From positions 13,536 through 77,535 of the forward strand of contig SZPI01000004.1 of the NCBI GenBank assembly GCA_030263635.1: a DNA stretch of 64,000 bases, read 5' to 3'. Below, piece after piece: positions 1 through 8,965 of this stretch. Position 1 is the stretch's first letter. Every line of letters starts with the position of its first letter. The DNA is from Flexicrinis sp001567485. Lineage in GTDB: Bacteria; Chloroflexota; Anaerolineae; Aggregatilineales; Phototrophicaceae. Under the pieces are notes generated by a model that had not been told where the DNA came from, made no database searches, and saw only the letters and a program-made list of their open reading frames with translations. The position numbers and the translations under genes are program-made.

Positions 1-11
1 GGCTGTTTGGC

Positions 12-959
12 TCAGTGGTCGCGTTCGACGATATACCGGGCCAACGCGACAAGCTCGTCCTTCGCCGGGCTGTCGCTCAAAACATCCAGCTCGCCGATGG
101 CCGAGTCGATCAGCATCTTCGCTTGCAGCTTGCCCTCAGCGACGGAGTTCGAGTTCAGCGCCTTCGCCTTGATGAGCGTGACCGGATCAGGGGCGGCCCC
201 GCTGTTGATCGACCCGATACCGCGCCCTTGCTTGAGGTCTAGGCCGGCGGTCTTTCCCAACTGCGCTTCGTCCGCGGTTAGGTCGAGGATGTCATCGACG
301 ATTTGGAACGCAAGGCCGATATTGAAGCCGTAACGGCCAAGCGCCTCCGCGACGCGGTCGTTGGCGTTCGCAGCTCGTGCACCCATCAGCCCGCCTGCGC
401 TAAACAGCGACGCCGTCTTGCGGGCGATGATGTCCATATACACTTGGCGGGTGAAGCGCTGCTCCTTAACCGCTTGCGCCTGAAGTGTTTCTCCTTCGAC
501 GAGCGCGACAGTCGCTTCCGCGAGAATCACGTTCATATCATGATGCGGCGCCATCAACTCGTAGACCTTCGTAAACAGAAAGTCCCCGGTGAGAAGGGCG
601 AACGTGCGCCCCCAGATCGCGTTCACCGAGGGTTTGCCCCGGCGCACGACACCGTGGTCGTTGATATCGTCATGCACCACGCTCGCCGTATGGACAAGCT
701 CCAACGCGGCCGCCAACGAGATCACACTGTCGACCGCCGCACCCCCACACGCCAGATAGCTGAGCAGGACGAGGCGCGGACGTACCCGCTTCCCACCTGC
801 GCTCAGGATGTGGTGGCTCGCGTCGTTCAGGATCGAGACATCGCTCTTGCACGCGTCTTGCATACGTGCTTCAACCGCGCTTAACCCGGCTTCGACAATG
901 TGGGCGATAGGGTGGGCGGGGGGTTCGGCGTCGAGCCGAGCCACTGCGTTCATCGCCAT
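12..959 (-). CDS. Polyprenyl diphosphate synthase (trans-isoprenyl chain elongation)
   Basis: A 315-residue all-helical prenyltransferase that adds isopentenyl diphosphate units to an allylic primer, supplying precursors for quinone side chains, polyprenyl carriers or carotenoids. The first aspartate-rich motif reads HDDINDHG followed by RRGKPSVN, and the second reads FQIVDDILD followed by GKTAGLDLKQG, as in hepta/octaprenyl synthases. The first motif has DDIND where DDxxD is usual, so both outer aspartates are kept. The start is chosen because AAAGGA lies 6 bases before the ATG; a second in-frame ATG two codons later is possible. It is read leftward and is followed by the window edge, so any operon partner is out of view. 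Chain length cannot be told from sequence alone. Confidence 0.9.
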   Translation of the reverse strand: MAMNAVARLDAEPPAHPIAHIVEAGLSAVEARMQDACKSDVSILNDASHHILSAGGKRVRPRLVLLSYLACGGAAVDSVISLAAALELVHTASVVHDDINDHGVVRRGKPSVNAIWGRTFALLTGDFLFTKVYELMAPHHDMNVILAEATVALVEGETLQAQAVKEQRFTRQVYMDIIARKTASLFSAGGLMGARAANANDRVAEALGRYGFNIGLAFQIVDDILDLTADEAQLGKTAGLDLKQGRGIGSINSGAAPDPVTLIKAKALNSNSVAEGKLQAKMLIDSAIGELDVLSDSPAKDELVALARYIVERDH

Positions 960-1231
960 GGAGCGTCCTTTACACTAGGCCTTGCGTTTGTGACTTTCAG
1001 AACTATCTAAAACTATTTTACACAGTGGTGAGAAATGGGTCAACCAATCCAGTGTGATATGTTAACCACACTCAATCAACGTTCATCCGCTGATAGGTGA
1101 CGCCATGCCGCCGTTAACCGGGATCGCTGTGTATCGTTCGACCTAATATCCTTTCAGACGCCTTGAGTCGGATGAATCGCACCTGATGCCTTCTTCTTCC
1201 ATCCAGAGGGAAGATCATCGGGAATCCGCAT

Positions 1232-2389
1232 CTATTCGCATCCGCCGATCGTCTGACACAGCTGACGGATATGCAGGCGGTCGTGCTGCGCGGTGAAGTA
1301 AGCCATTTCTAGGAACGTGGTCGGCCCGAAAATGCTGTGGCGCGCTGTACGATCCCATGTCGCCGGTGTTACAGATTCAATGAAGTCGATGGTGTTCTGA
1401 CGCTCTTTCAGGAACACATACGGCAGCAGCGCGTGAGCCGACCGAAACAGCGGGTAGTCGGACGGCGGCGGCGGATCATTCGGCTGTGTGACGAACGGGT
1501 CAGGCTCCACGGCGATGCGTTCCAAGCGCGGGCGATGGATACTGCGCTCATACTCGGTGAGGTGGCATAAGATCTCGGCCGGCGACCACTCGTCTGGAAA
1601 CGGATGTTGATCCCAAAACCGCGGTGGCATATCCGCCACGACGCCGAAGATCGATCCGAGGTTGCCGAGCCACTGCGGCACGATGGATTGGCTCGTGATC
1701 GCGGGCGGCATCCACTCCGGGAGGCACGGGAGGTCGTCGAGAAATTGGCCGAGCGTCTCCCAGTTCAGGTGACGGGTGTGCAGCCCGACGATTCCGGCGG
1801 CCTGAATGTCGTACACCGGTTCATCACCGACCATCACGGCCTCGTCCGGCTCCAGTCCGCAGCGAGCGAGGATCTCGCCGTAGTAGGCGGGCGACGGCTT
1901 AGTGAAGTGCATGTTGTCGGCGGTGGTGACGAAGTCGTAGTACGTGAAGTCGCCGGGCAGCCCCGCCCATGTCAATCGCTGCCGAATCGCTTCTTCAGGA
2001 TATACCGGGTTGGTGGCGATCACGATCTTGTAGCCGGCGCTGCGCACGCGGTCAATGACGGTTTCGGCCGCCGGCACGGGTGACGTATTGGCGCGCAGTT
2101 CCTTGTATTCGGTCTCGTAGAACTCGGTGAAGGCCTCGCTTAGCCCTTTGGCAGTCAGCGGGAGGATACGGTGCAGCAGCATCCAGTAGATTTCAAGATT
2201 GGTCTGCCAAATGTTACGCGGGCCTGCCATGATCTGCACACCTTCGCGCAGATGTTCGCCCGGCTCGATGTTCCACCGCCGCTTGAAGAATCGGTTGATG
2301 CGCGAGACATAACCCGCCACGAATTCCGGAGTCGGGTTGCGCAGCAGCGTGTTGTCGAGGTCGAACAACACTGTCTTAATCACGATCAT
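1232..2389 (-). CDS. HAD-family hydrolase fused to a DinB-like domain
   Basis: A 385-residue two-domain protein. The N-terminal half is a HAD phosphatase-type domain with the nucleophile motif FDLDNTLL near residues 8-15, a lysine in the FTKPSPAYY segment and the acidic motif VMVGDEPVYDIQAAG. The C-terminal part (about residues 245-385) resembles DinB/YfiT-like four-helix metal-binding domains, with the metal-type histidines in ILCHLTEYE and FTAQHDRLHIRQL. The start is taken at the ATG directly before VIKTVLFDLD. The longer frame adds only a basic, low-complexity extension lying inside the upstream gene. It overlaps that gene's stop by 14 bases, so the two are probably translationally coupled. 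Substrate unknown; the domain calls are by motif only. Confidence 0.75.
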   Translation of the reverse strand: MIVIKTVLFDLDNTLLRNPTPEFVAGYVSRINRFFKRRWNIEPGEHLREGVQIMAGPRNIWQTNLEIYWMLLHRILPLTAKGLSEAFTEFYETEYKELRANTSPVPAAETVIDRVRSAGYKIVIATNPVYPEEAIRQRLTWAGLPGDFTYYDFVTTADNMHFTKPSPAYYGEILARCGLEPDEAVMVGDEPVYDIQAAGIVGLHTRHLNWETLGQFLDDLPCLPEWMPPAITSQSIVPQWLGNLGSIFGVVADMPPRFWDQHPFPDEWSPAEILCHLTEYERSIHRPRLERIAVEPDPFVTQPNDPPPPSDYPLFRSAHALLPYVFLKERQNTIDFIESVTPATWDRTARHSIFGPTTFLEMAYFTAQHDRLHIRQLCQTIGGCE

Positions 2390-2735
2390 CGTCCTCGAGC
2401 GCACGCCGGAAGAGATCGAGGCCGGAGCTTCCTTGCGCATCTTTCGGGCAGCCGACATACGGATCGGGAATCGGTATGTCGTGTTTCAGACAGTGCGCCG
2501 TCACGGTGATCTTGCGCCCGAAGCCGAGCATCCCCTTTGAGATCGTCAGAGTCAGCTCCATGTTCGGTGACGCATTCGCGTTCAGAATGTCCGGCACCGG
2601 GCACTTGCTGCAATCACTCGGCCGCCAGTGCAGCGAATTGGGGTTCAGCTTGGCGAGTCGGCATTCCTGTACGCTGCGTCCGCGAAAGTAGTCCTCGTAG
2701 TAGTGCTTGCATTCACGGCCTGCGGGTGTCTTCAT
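2376..2735 (-). CDS. Conserved hypothetical, cysteine-containing protein
   Basis: A 119-residue soluble protein that I do not recognise by function. Its N-terminal half carries five cysteines in about 45 residues (REC, QEC, DCSKC and others), including a CxxC pair, which suggests a small metal site. Two further cysteines follow in the C-terminal half. There is no signal peptide or membrane segment. It sits 20 bases after ruvA and overlaps the start of the HAD/DinB gene by 14 bases, so it is an internal member of the yebC-ruvC-ruvA operon. A metal-binding role is inference. Confidence 0.6.
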   Translation of the reverse strand: MKTPAGRECKHYYEDYFRGRSVQECRLAKLNPNSLHWRPSDCSKCPVPDILNANASPNMELTLTISKGMLGFGRKITVTAHCLKHDIPIPDPYVGCPKDAQGSSGLDLFRRALEDDDRD

Positions 2736-2755
2736 CGGTGCGTTGTCTCCACACG

Positions 2756-3331
2756 CTAGGCGAAATACTGCAGCGCCAGTCGAACACGCTCCTCGACATC
2801 GTCCGGCGCGTCATGCGGCAGGGCTTGAACGGCGGTTTGGGCCTCGACGATGCTGTAGCCCAACGCGACCAGCGTGTCGATGACGTCGCTGTTGATGTCG
2901 CTGAACGGCATGATCGGCGCGGAATCCAGCCCGACTGCCAGCTTGTCTTTGAGTTCGAACAGAATCTTCTGTGCGGTCTTCTTGCCGATTCCCGGCACTC
3001 GGCTCAAGATTTCGGGGCGATCCGCGACGATGGCGTTGCGCAGCGCGTCACCGGACAGCGTGCTCAGGATCGACAGCGCGACCTTCGGGCCAACCCCGCT
3101 GACTGTAAGCAGGGTTTCAAACAAGTCGCGTTCGGCGGGCGTGACAAAGCCGTAAAGCGTCATCGAATCTTCACGCACGACCATGCTGGTATGAAGGATG
3201 AGATGCTCGCCGACAGCTCCGGTGACGGTTGGCGGCCCGTAGACCTTGTAGCCGACGCCCCCGCACAACAGGATGACGTGATCACGCCCATCGACAGCGA
3301 TGGTGCCTTGAAGCAGTGCGATCACTGCCAC
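2756..3331 (-). CDS. ruvA: Holliday junction branch migration protein RuvA
   Basis: RuvA binds the four-way junction as a tetramer and loads the RuvB motor for branch migration. At 191 residues it has the family length. The N-terminal OB-fold begins MAVIALLQGTIAV, the tandem helix-hairpin-helix region includes FETLLTVSGVGPKVALSIL and RVPGIGKKTAQKI, and the C-terminal three-helix domain that contacts RuvB includes DTLVALGYSIVEAQTAV. Its start overlaps the end of ruvC by 10 bases, the usual ruvC-ruvA coupling. No ruvB lies in the window, so the resolvasome is split in this genome. Confidence 0.95.
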   Translation of the reverse strand: MAVIALLQGTIAVDGRDHVILLCGGVGYKVYGPPTVTGAVGEHLILHTSMVVREDSMTLYGFVTPAERDLFETLLTVSGVGPKVALSILSTLSGDALRNAIVADRPEILSRVPGIGKKTAQKILFELKDKLAVGLDSAPIMPFSDINSDVIDTLVALGYSIVEAQTAVQALPHDAPDDVEERVRLALQYFA

Positions 3332-3819
3332 CCTCCGATCGCGTTAAACCGCGCGCTGTGAATGTCGGTGATCGCTACGGCGAGCGCATCGGCCGCGTCG
3401 TCGGGGCGGGGGATCTTGTCGAGGTTGAGCATCAGGCGGGTCATTTCCTGCATCTGCTTCTTATCGGCGTTGCCATACCCGGTCAAGCTTTGTTTGATCT
3501 CGGCCGGCTTGTACTCGGTGATCGGCAGCCCTGCTTGATGGAGCGCCAGCAGGATCACACCGCGCGCGTGAGCGACGTTGATCCCGGTCGTCACGTTCTT
3601 GCCGAAGAACAGGATCTCGACGCCGGCCCGATCAGGCTGGAACTGTCTAATCACGGCCGCGAGGGACGTATAGATCGTTTCCAACCGTTCCCAAAGCGGT
3701 GTGTGTGCAGGGGTCGTGATGACGTCGTAAGCGACTGCTTGCAGCGCCCCGTCGGAGAGTTCTCGCACCAACCCGTAACCGACTGTCGCCGTACCGGGGT
3801 CGATGCCCAATGAAAGCAC
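3322..3819 (-). CDS. ruvC: Crossover junction endodeoxyribonuclease RuvC
   Basis: RuvC is the dimeric Mg-dependent resolvase that nicks Holliday junctions. The 165-residue protein opens with LSLGIDPGTATVGYGLV, carrying the first catalytic aspartate, and keeps the second acidic residue in RAGVEILFFGKN. The C-terminal acidic cluster is PDDAADALAVAITD, and the GYGNADKKQMQ basic segment is present. It starts 4 bases after the yebC stop and overlaps ruvA, fitting the yebC-ruvC-ruvA order common in bacteria. Confidence 0.95.
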   Translation of the reverse strand: MLSLGIDPGTATVGYGLVRELSDGALQAVAYDVITTPAHTPLWERLETIYTSLAAVIRQFQPDRAGVEILFFGKNVTTGINVAHARGVILLALHQAGLPITEYKPAEIKQSLTGYGNADKKQMQEMTRLMLNLDKIPRPDDAADALAVAITDIHSARFNAIGGWQ

Positions 3820-3823
3820 TGCG

Positions 3824-4576
3824 TTAGGCCGTTTCTAGCGCAGCGATGACGGAATCGTTCACAAGCAGGTTGGACGCCACGGACTGCACATCGTCAAGTT
3901 CTTCGAGTGCCTCTTGGAGCTTCAGGTTGGCGACTGCGCGATCCACTGGCAGTTCGGTCTCGTTGCTCGGCTTCCAGAACAATTCCGATTCGTCCACCGT
4001 GTAACCTGCTTCAGAGAGTGCGTGCTCGACGATGGCTAGCATCTCGCGGGGGGTATAGACCGAGAAACCGCCGTCGTCTTCGACCACGTCTTCCGCGCCG
4101 GCATCCGCAGCGGCCATGAACAACGAGTCAAAGTCGACGCCAGTGCCGGCGACCTTGATATACCCGGTTTGGGTGAACTGCCACGCCACCGATCCCGCCG
4201 ACGCCAGCGATCCACCAGCTCGATTGAATACGCGCTTGATGTCGGCCAAGCTGCGATTCTTGTTGTCGGTGAGGACGTCGATCATGAACGCAATGCCGTC
4301 GGTTCCGTAGCCCTCGTAGGTGATTTCGTCCATCGCGACGCCTTCGAGTTCCCCGGTGCCGCGTTTGATGGCGCGCTCGATGTTGTCGCGCGGCATGTTG
4401 GCCGCACGTGCCTTGACGACGGCGAGCTTAAGTTTTGCGTTGGCGTTTTCGTCTCCACCGCCATCGCGTGCGGCCAACATGATATCACGGGCGATGCGGG
4501 TGAAGATTTTTCCGCGCTGGGCGTCTGCGGCCGCTTTGGCGCGCTTTATGGTAGACCACTTACTATGGCCAGACAT
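3824..4576 (-). CDS. yebC: YebC/PmpR-family protein
   Basis: A 250-residue member of the YebC/PmpR/TACO1 family, linked to transcriptional control or to relief of ribosome stalling on proline-rich stretches. The start MSGHSKWSTIKRAKAA is the family hallmark, followed by RGKIFTRIARDIMLAA and the three-domain body ending in LEELDDVQSVASNL. The length equals the family norm. It is the first gene of the leftward yebC-ruvC-ruvA-hypothetical-HAD operon. The 148-base gap to the divergent gene at 4725 should hold its promoter. Confidence 0.95.
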   Translation of the reverse strand: MSGHSKWSTIKRAKAAADAQRGKIFTRIARDIMLAARDGGGDENANAKLKLAVVKARAANMPRDNIERAIKRGTGELEGVAMDEITYEGYGTDGIAFMIDVLTDNKNRSLADIKRVFNRAGGSLASAGSVAWQFTQTGYIKVAGTGVDFDSLFMAAADAGAEDVVEDDGGFSVYTPREMLAIVEHALSEAGYTVDESELFWKPSNETELPVDRAVANLKLQEALEELDDVQSVASNLLVNDSVIAALETA

Positions 4577-4724
4577 CGTAAACTGCTCCGAAACTGTCGT
4601 GGTTTTGGCTGATTATGCTATCATAGCCGACGGCCCTAGCCAAGTCGAAACGAAGCGCGGCCGCGCAGTTTTCGGCCGATCGCGCACGATCGATCACCGT
4701 GGCGGGCAGTCGAAAGGTCATGCT

Positions 4725-6059
4725 GTGGAACCCGTGACGTACGAAGCACCGCAACCCATGTCGCTCAACTTGCAGCGGATTGCGTGGGCCGTGCTCATCG
4801 CGTCATTCATCGCGTTCTGTGTGTTGGTCACGGTATCGGCGCTGAGCCTGTACAACTTCCTGTTCAAGTCCACCGTCCCGTTGGCGATCTACGCGGAAGT
4901 CAGCCGTGGATCGCTGGGGATCACCGGCGCAGACCTGCGCGAGGATGTCGAACGTGGCTCACGAGTTATCAGCGTTGGCAACTTTGTGCGACCGAACGAA
5001 CAGGACTCTCAAGGAGTGATCGCGCTGCGCGATCCGCAGATGGACGACCTGTTCGTGGGCAGTGTCGCATTGATCGGAGCGACGACCTCGACCGCTGTGC
5101 GCTCGGCCGAGCGCCCGCGTTTCGAGTGGGGGACGTCTGGCTATATGGCGACCTTCGGCTCGGCTCAGGGGCGTTTTGAGGTCATTCTCGCCGGGGGATT
5201 GCCGCGCTCGGCGGAGCTGATTCTCCGTTCGACACAAGGGACGCAGGTGCGCATTCGGCAGGCTGGCCGGTTCGAGATCGAGTTCCGCGACGAGACGGTA
5301 ACGGTGTTCAGTCACGGCGGCACGGCGTCGCTAATTCCGCCTGCGCAGAGTGTGGAGTACGTCATTACGGCGGGCAGCGGCAGTGAATACTCACTGCCGA
5401 CCGGTGATCTGCGGGCGCTGGTGCCGACGTTCAACCTGATCCAGAACAGCAGTTTTGAAGACGTGATGCTGCAATCTGACCGGAACGCGCCGCTCAACTG
5501 GGCGTGCAATCATACCAATGTCGAGGTCAACGCGCCGCGAGGGACGTTCACGGTGCAGCAGCAAGATGGGCGCAGCGTGCTGCGGATGGCCCGCACGGGC
5601 GGCGCCCTGAGCAACGGCGAGACGATCTGTCAGCAGGGGTTGGCGCGCGGTGAAGTCTGGCAGGACATCTCGCAGTACGAGACGCTTAATCTGATCGTGG
5701 AGCTGAATATCGCATACCAGTCGCTTCCGGTGTGTGGATTCGTCGGCAGTGAGTGTCCGCTGATGGTGCGCATCGACTACATTGACGCGAAGGGCGAACT
5801 GGGCGAGCTGATCTTCGGTTTCTATTCGCTGCCCGGCCCGCCTGAGCGTTACGCGCAGACATGCGAGAGCTGCCGTGTGCCGCACATGCGCCTGCGAGAG
5901 AAATCGTGGTACACGTTCGACAGCGGCAATCTGCTCGCCGGTTTTCCGGCTGATCTGCGCCCGGTCGCCATCTCGCGGATTCGATTCTACGCGTCCGGTC
6001 ACGAGTACGACACACGAGTGAGCCGTCTGGAACTCACCGCAGGCAACGTTAACCCGTAG
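4725..6059 (+). CDS. Membrane-anchored protein with FecR-like domain
   Basis: A 444-residue protein with one N-terminal membrane helix (IAWAVLIASFIAFCVLVTVSAL, about residues 18-39) and a large extracytoplasmic part. Residues about 150-220 resemble FecR-type beta domains (GRFEIEFRDETVTVFSHGG). Residues 240-440 look like a carbohydrate-binding-type beta sandwich beginning LIQNSSFED, with four cysteines that could form disulfides. The GTG start is chosen because GAAAGG lies 7 bases upstream; ATG at 4758 is an alternative. The open frame continues upstream to 4320, but that part is antisense to yebC and is rejected. Role unknown, probably a cell-surface structural or sensing protein. Confidence 0.65.
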   Translation: MEPVTYEAPQPMSLNLQRIAWAVLIASFIAFCVLVTVSALSLYNFLFKSTVPLAIYAEVSRGSLGITGADLREDVERGSRVISVGNFVRPNEQDSQGVIALRDPQMDDLFVGSVALIGATTSTAVRSAERPRFEWGTSGYMATFGSAQGRFEVILAGGLPRSAELILRSTQGTQVRIRQAGRFEIEFRDETVTVFSHGGTASLIPPAQSVEYVITAGSGSEYSLPTGDLRALVPTFNLIQNSSFEDVMLQSDRNAPLNWACNHTNVEVNAPRGTFTVQQQDGRSVLRMARTGGALSNGETICQQGLARGEVWQDISQYETLNLIVELNIAYQSLPVCGFVGSECPLMVRIDYIDAKGELGELIFGFYSLPGPPERYAQTCESCRVPHMRLREKSWYTFDSGNLLAGFPADLRPVAISRIRFYASGHEYDTRVSRLELTAGNVNP

Positions 6060-6113
6060 TGAATCAAAACGACCCGCCGTTTTCGGCGAGTCGCGGGTAT
6101 CACACGGGGCTAT

Positions 6114-6470
6114 CTAGAGTCCGCTCTTGCGCGCGTCCTCTTCTGTCCACTGATTCAAAGCAGACCGTACCACCTTCGGAGCACGCTCGCGCGCCGGCCC
6201 CTCGATGAACCCGAACGCGAATGAGGCGAGCAGTGCGATACCGAGGATCCCGAATCCGATTGGCAGGATCGCTGCGCCGTGGCCGGTGAGCAGACCCGTC
6301 AGCACGGTGGGCAGAATCGCCACGAAGCCCATGCAGGCGATCAGATTGAGAACCCGCGCGGGCGCTCCGCCGTAGACGTGCTCGCGCCGTTCTGAGCTGC
6401 GTGCCGTTAATGGCCCGGCGATTAGAGCAACCGCGCCGCCTACGAGCAGCATGAGTGTCGTCGAATCCAT
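6114..6470 (-). CDS. Small multi-pass membrane protein, hypothetical
   Basis: About 118 residues with three predicted hydrophobic helices: LMLLVGGAVALIAGPL, a second from VLNLIACMGFVAILPTVL, and a third from ILPIGFGILGIALLASFAF. A basic segment (ARSSERREHVYG) lies between the first two. The start is taken at the ATG before DSTTLMLL, since the 14 residues added by the ATG at 6512 are polar and unlike a leader. It lies 87 bases after the DUF5989-like gene and may be the last member of the carbamoyltransferase operon. No family recognised. Confidence 0.5.
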   Translation of the reverse strand: MDSTTLMLLVGGAVALIAGPLTARSSERREHVYGGAPARVLNLIACMGFVAILPTVLTGLLTGHGAAILPIGFGILGIALLASFAFGFIEGPARERAPKVVRSALNQWTEEDARKSGL

Positions 6471-6557
6471 AGGTAGTGCTGACCTCTCAGCAGTCGTCAA
6501 ATGCGACAGCACGATACAGATCGGTGCCCCGTATCGTGCTGTGCGGTTGTCGTAAGA

Positions 6558-6788
6558 CTAGAACAGCGGGTAGATGAACGGCGCGAGGAACGACGCTCCG
6601 CCCGCCACGATAATCAAGCCGAAGATCAGCAGGACGACGATCATCGGGATCATCCAATACAGCTTGCGCTGCCACAGGAACGACAACAGCTCGCGCATGA
6701 CGCCGAAACGTCCAGCGACGGCGTTCGAGCCGCGCGAACCCATCAGCTCGCTAGGAAGTCTGTCGTTGTCGGTTGAAAGCTCGGTCAT
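6558..6788 (-). CDS. DUF5989-like small membrane protein
   Basis: A 76-residue protein with a cytoplasmic N-terminus, a conserved-looking segment FGVMRELLSFLWQRKLYW, one hydrophobic helix (IPMIVVLLIFGLIIVAG) and the tail SFLAPFIYPLF. This pattern matches the small DUF5989 proteins often encoded beside NodU/CmcH-type carbamoyltransferases. It starts 22 bases after the carbamoyltransferase stop, consistent with co-translation. The family assignment is from recall of the motif and neighbourhood. Its biochemical role is unknown. Confidence 0.65.
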   Translation of the reverse strand: MTELSTDNDRLPSELMGSRGSNAVAGRFGVMRELLSFLWQRKLYWMIPMIVVLLIFGLIIVAGGASFLAPFIYPLF

Positions 6789-6810
6789 GGTCGGGATAAC
6801 CTCTTCTGGC

Positions 6811-8607
6811 TTACGATCTGGTTGGCTTACGGACGAGCAGCGTTTCCATGACCAATAGGTCGATGTCGCTGTTGACGAACGTGTTCAAGGCGTTCGCCGG
6901 CGTATTCACGATCGGTTCGCCGCGCAGGTTGAATGACGTGTTCAACACGACAGGCACGCCCGTAAGCTGCCCGAACCGCTCGATAACTCCATAGTAGCGC
7001 GGATTCGTCTCGCGCTCAATCGACTGTAACCGTCCGGTTCCCTTATGCACGACCGCCTGTATCTCGTGCTGCTTTTCTTCACGCACGGGGGCGACCATCA
7101 GCATATATCGCGGCGCTTCGTGCTCTTGCACTTCGGGATAATCGAAGTACTCGAGGGCGCGGTCACGCAGGACGACCGGCGCGAATGGACGGAACGGCTC
7201 GCGGAACTTGATCTTGGTGTTGACGACTTCCTTCATCGCCTCGGTGCGCGGGTCAGCGAGGATCGAGCGTGCGCCAAGCGCGCGCGGCCCCCACTCGAAG
7301 CGGCCCTGCATCCAACCGACGACCTTGCTGTGGGTCAATTCCTCGGCCACCACGTCAAGCAGCTTGTCGGGGTTATCCGTGAACGATTCGAACTTGATCC
7401 CGTTGTCTGTGAGCACCTTGGCGATCTCGCCTTCGGTGTAGGATTGGCCCCAGTATGCGTGCGGCATCACCCACTTGCGCGGCTTGTTCAGCACGATGTG
7501 CCATGCCCACAGCGCGGCGCCCAACGCACCGCCATCGTCGCCCGACGCGGGTTGAATATAGATCTCTTTGAACGGAGTCTCGTTGAGCAGACGCCAATTG
7601 GCCTTAGTATTGAGCGCGACGCCACCAGCCATGACCAGCTTGTCGAGGCCGGTCTTGGCGTGTAGATGATTGCAGATCGCAATCAGGGCGTCCTCGGTGG
7701 CTTTCTGGATCGTCGCCGAGACATCCGCGTAATGTTGGTTCTGTTCCATCGCGGCACGCTCGCCCGCGCGCTCCGGGTTCGTCTCCATCGTGAAAAAGTC
7801 GGACTCGGCAGGGCGAGGCTGGCCGAACAGATCGACGAATTTCTGGCTGAAGCTGCTATCCGCCGAGTGAGCGAAGCTGAAGTAGTCAAGGTTGAGCCGG
7901 AAGCTGCCGTCGTTCGGGTTGAGATGGAAGACCTTCTCCATCTTGTCCATGTAACGCGGCGTGCCATAGGGCGACATGCCCATCACCTTATACTCACCGT
8001 TGTTGACCCGGAATCCGAGCCACGCCGTGAACGCCGAGTAGAGCAGGCCGATCGAATGCGGGAAGCGCTGCTCGGAGAATAGGGTGATGTCGTTGGCGCC
8101 CGTTTCGCCATCCCAGACGCTGCGCGCTTGACCGAGCGTCGTTGTTGTCCACTCGCCGACGCCATCGCACGTGAACACCGCCGCTTCCTTGAACGGTGAC
8201 GCGAAGAACGCGCTCGCGGCGTGGCTCATGTGATGGTCGCAGAACAGCAGCTTGTTCGGGTCGATGCCAAGTCGGTTGACGATGATGTTCTTGGCCCAGA
8301 GCTTTTCGCCCATCCACGCGAAGATCGCCTCGCGCCATACGCCTGCCGACTTTGGGAATGTGTTAAGCGTGGTCTGCAAGATACGCTCGAACTTGTGCAG
8401 CGGCTTCTCGTAGAACACCACATAGTCGAGGTCGTTGACGGTGATGCCCGCCTGACGCAGGCAGAACGAGATCGCCTGAATCGGCATACGGTTGTCGTGC
8501 TTGCGGCGGCTGAAACGTTCTTCCATCGACGCGGCGACCAGTTCGCCGTCGCGAATCAGCGCGGCGGCGGAATCATGGTACAGCGCCGAAATTCCGAGAA
8601 TGTACAT
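6811..8607 (-). CDS. Carbamoyltransferase (NodU/CmcH/HypF-like)
   Basis: A 598-residue O-carbamoyltransferase that uses carbamoyl phosphate and ATP to carbamoylate a hydroxyl group. The N-terminal Kae1-like ATPase domain begins MYILGISALYHDSAAALI, has the metal histidines in FCDHHMSHAASAF, and the nucleotide loop MAGGVALNTKANW. The C-terminal YrdC-like part includes GRFEWGPRALGARSILADP and REPFRPFAPVVL. It lies between an SxtJ-like gene 6 bases upstream and a DUF5989-like gene 22 bases downstream. No antibiotic or Nod-factor genes surround it, so the acceptor is probably a glycan or lipid made elsewhere; that is inference. Confidence 0.92.
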   Translation of the reverse strand: MYILGISALYHDSAAALIRDGELVAASMEERFSRRKHDNRMPIQAISFCLRQAGITVNDLDYVVFYEKPLHKFERILQTTLNTFPKSAGVWREAIFAWMGEKLWAKNIIVNRLGIDPNKLLFCDHHMSHAASAFFASPFKEAAVFTCDGVGEWTTTTLGQARSVWDGETGANDITLFSEQRFPHSIGLLYSAFTAWLGFRVNNGEYKVMGMSPYGTPRYMDKMEKVFHLNPNDGSFRLNLDYFSFAHSADSSFSQKFVDLFGQPRPAESDFFTMETNPERAGERAAMEQNQHYADVSATIQKATEDALIAICNHLHAKTGLDKLVMAGGVALNTKANWRLLNETPFKEIYIQPASGDDGGALGAALWAWHIVLNKPRKWVMPHAYWGQSYTEGEIAKVLTDNGIKFESFTDNPDKLLDVVAEELTHSKVVGWMQGRFEWGPRALGARSILADPRTEAMKEVVNTKIKFREPFRPFAPVVLRDRALEYFDYPEVQEHEAPRYMLMVAPVREEKQHEIQAVVHKGTGRLQSIERETNPRYYGVIERFGQLTGVPVVLNTSFNLRGEPIVNTPANALNTFVNSDIDLLVMETLLVRKPTRS

Positions 8608-8613
8608 CTATAC

Positions 8614-8841
8614 CTACCATTGATTCCGGGCGGAATTGATGTCTCGACCCACAGGATGACGCTCGACCCAGACGGCTTCCCCTTTGCGTTGAAGCGGGTC
8701 GGTCAGAAACCGGGAGATGAGGCCAAACGGTATGAGGATGGTGTAATAGAACGCGGTGATGATCGCGCGTCCCTGCACTTCACCGACGATCTTCGAGATC
8801 AGCGTGAAGCGCTCCCAACCTAGTTTTATCCCTGAAGGCAC
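8614..8841 (-). CDS. SxtJ-like small membrane protein
   Basis: A 75-residue protein with the pattern GWERFTLISKIVGEVQGRAIITAFYYTILIPFGLISRFL..DPL, one amphipathic N-terminal segment and one membrane helix. This matches the SxtJ-type membrane proteins that accompany carbamoyltransferases. It is the first gene of the leftward operon and ends 6 bases before the carbamoyltransferase. Its likely role is membrane placement of the transferase (inference). The name rests on motif and context. Confidence 0.6.
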   Translation of the reverse strand: MPSGIKLGWERFTLISKIVGEVQGRAIITAFYYTILIPFGLISRFLTDPLQRKGEAVWVERHPVGRDINSARNQW

Positions 8842-8965
8842 GACGTATCCTCGGTGGCAGCTTATCAGGTGGACAAGTCAGCAGGTCATCATATCACCCG
8901 CGCTGAACGAGCGTCTAGTCAGAACTCCGACGATTGACCGACGCGGTGCTTGCGCTCCGCTTCGC

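Noticed and set aside
4320..4724. Upstream in-frame extension of the FecR-like membrane protein
   Set aside because: Much of it is antisense to the start of yebC, and the GTG at 4725 has a good ribosome site just before the membrane helix.
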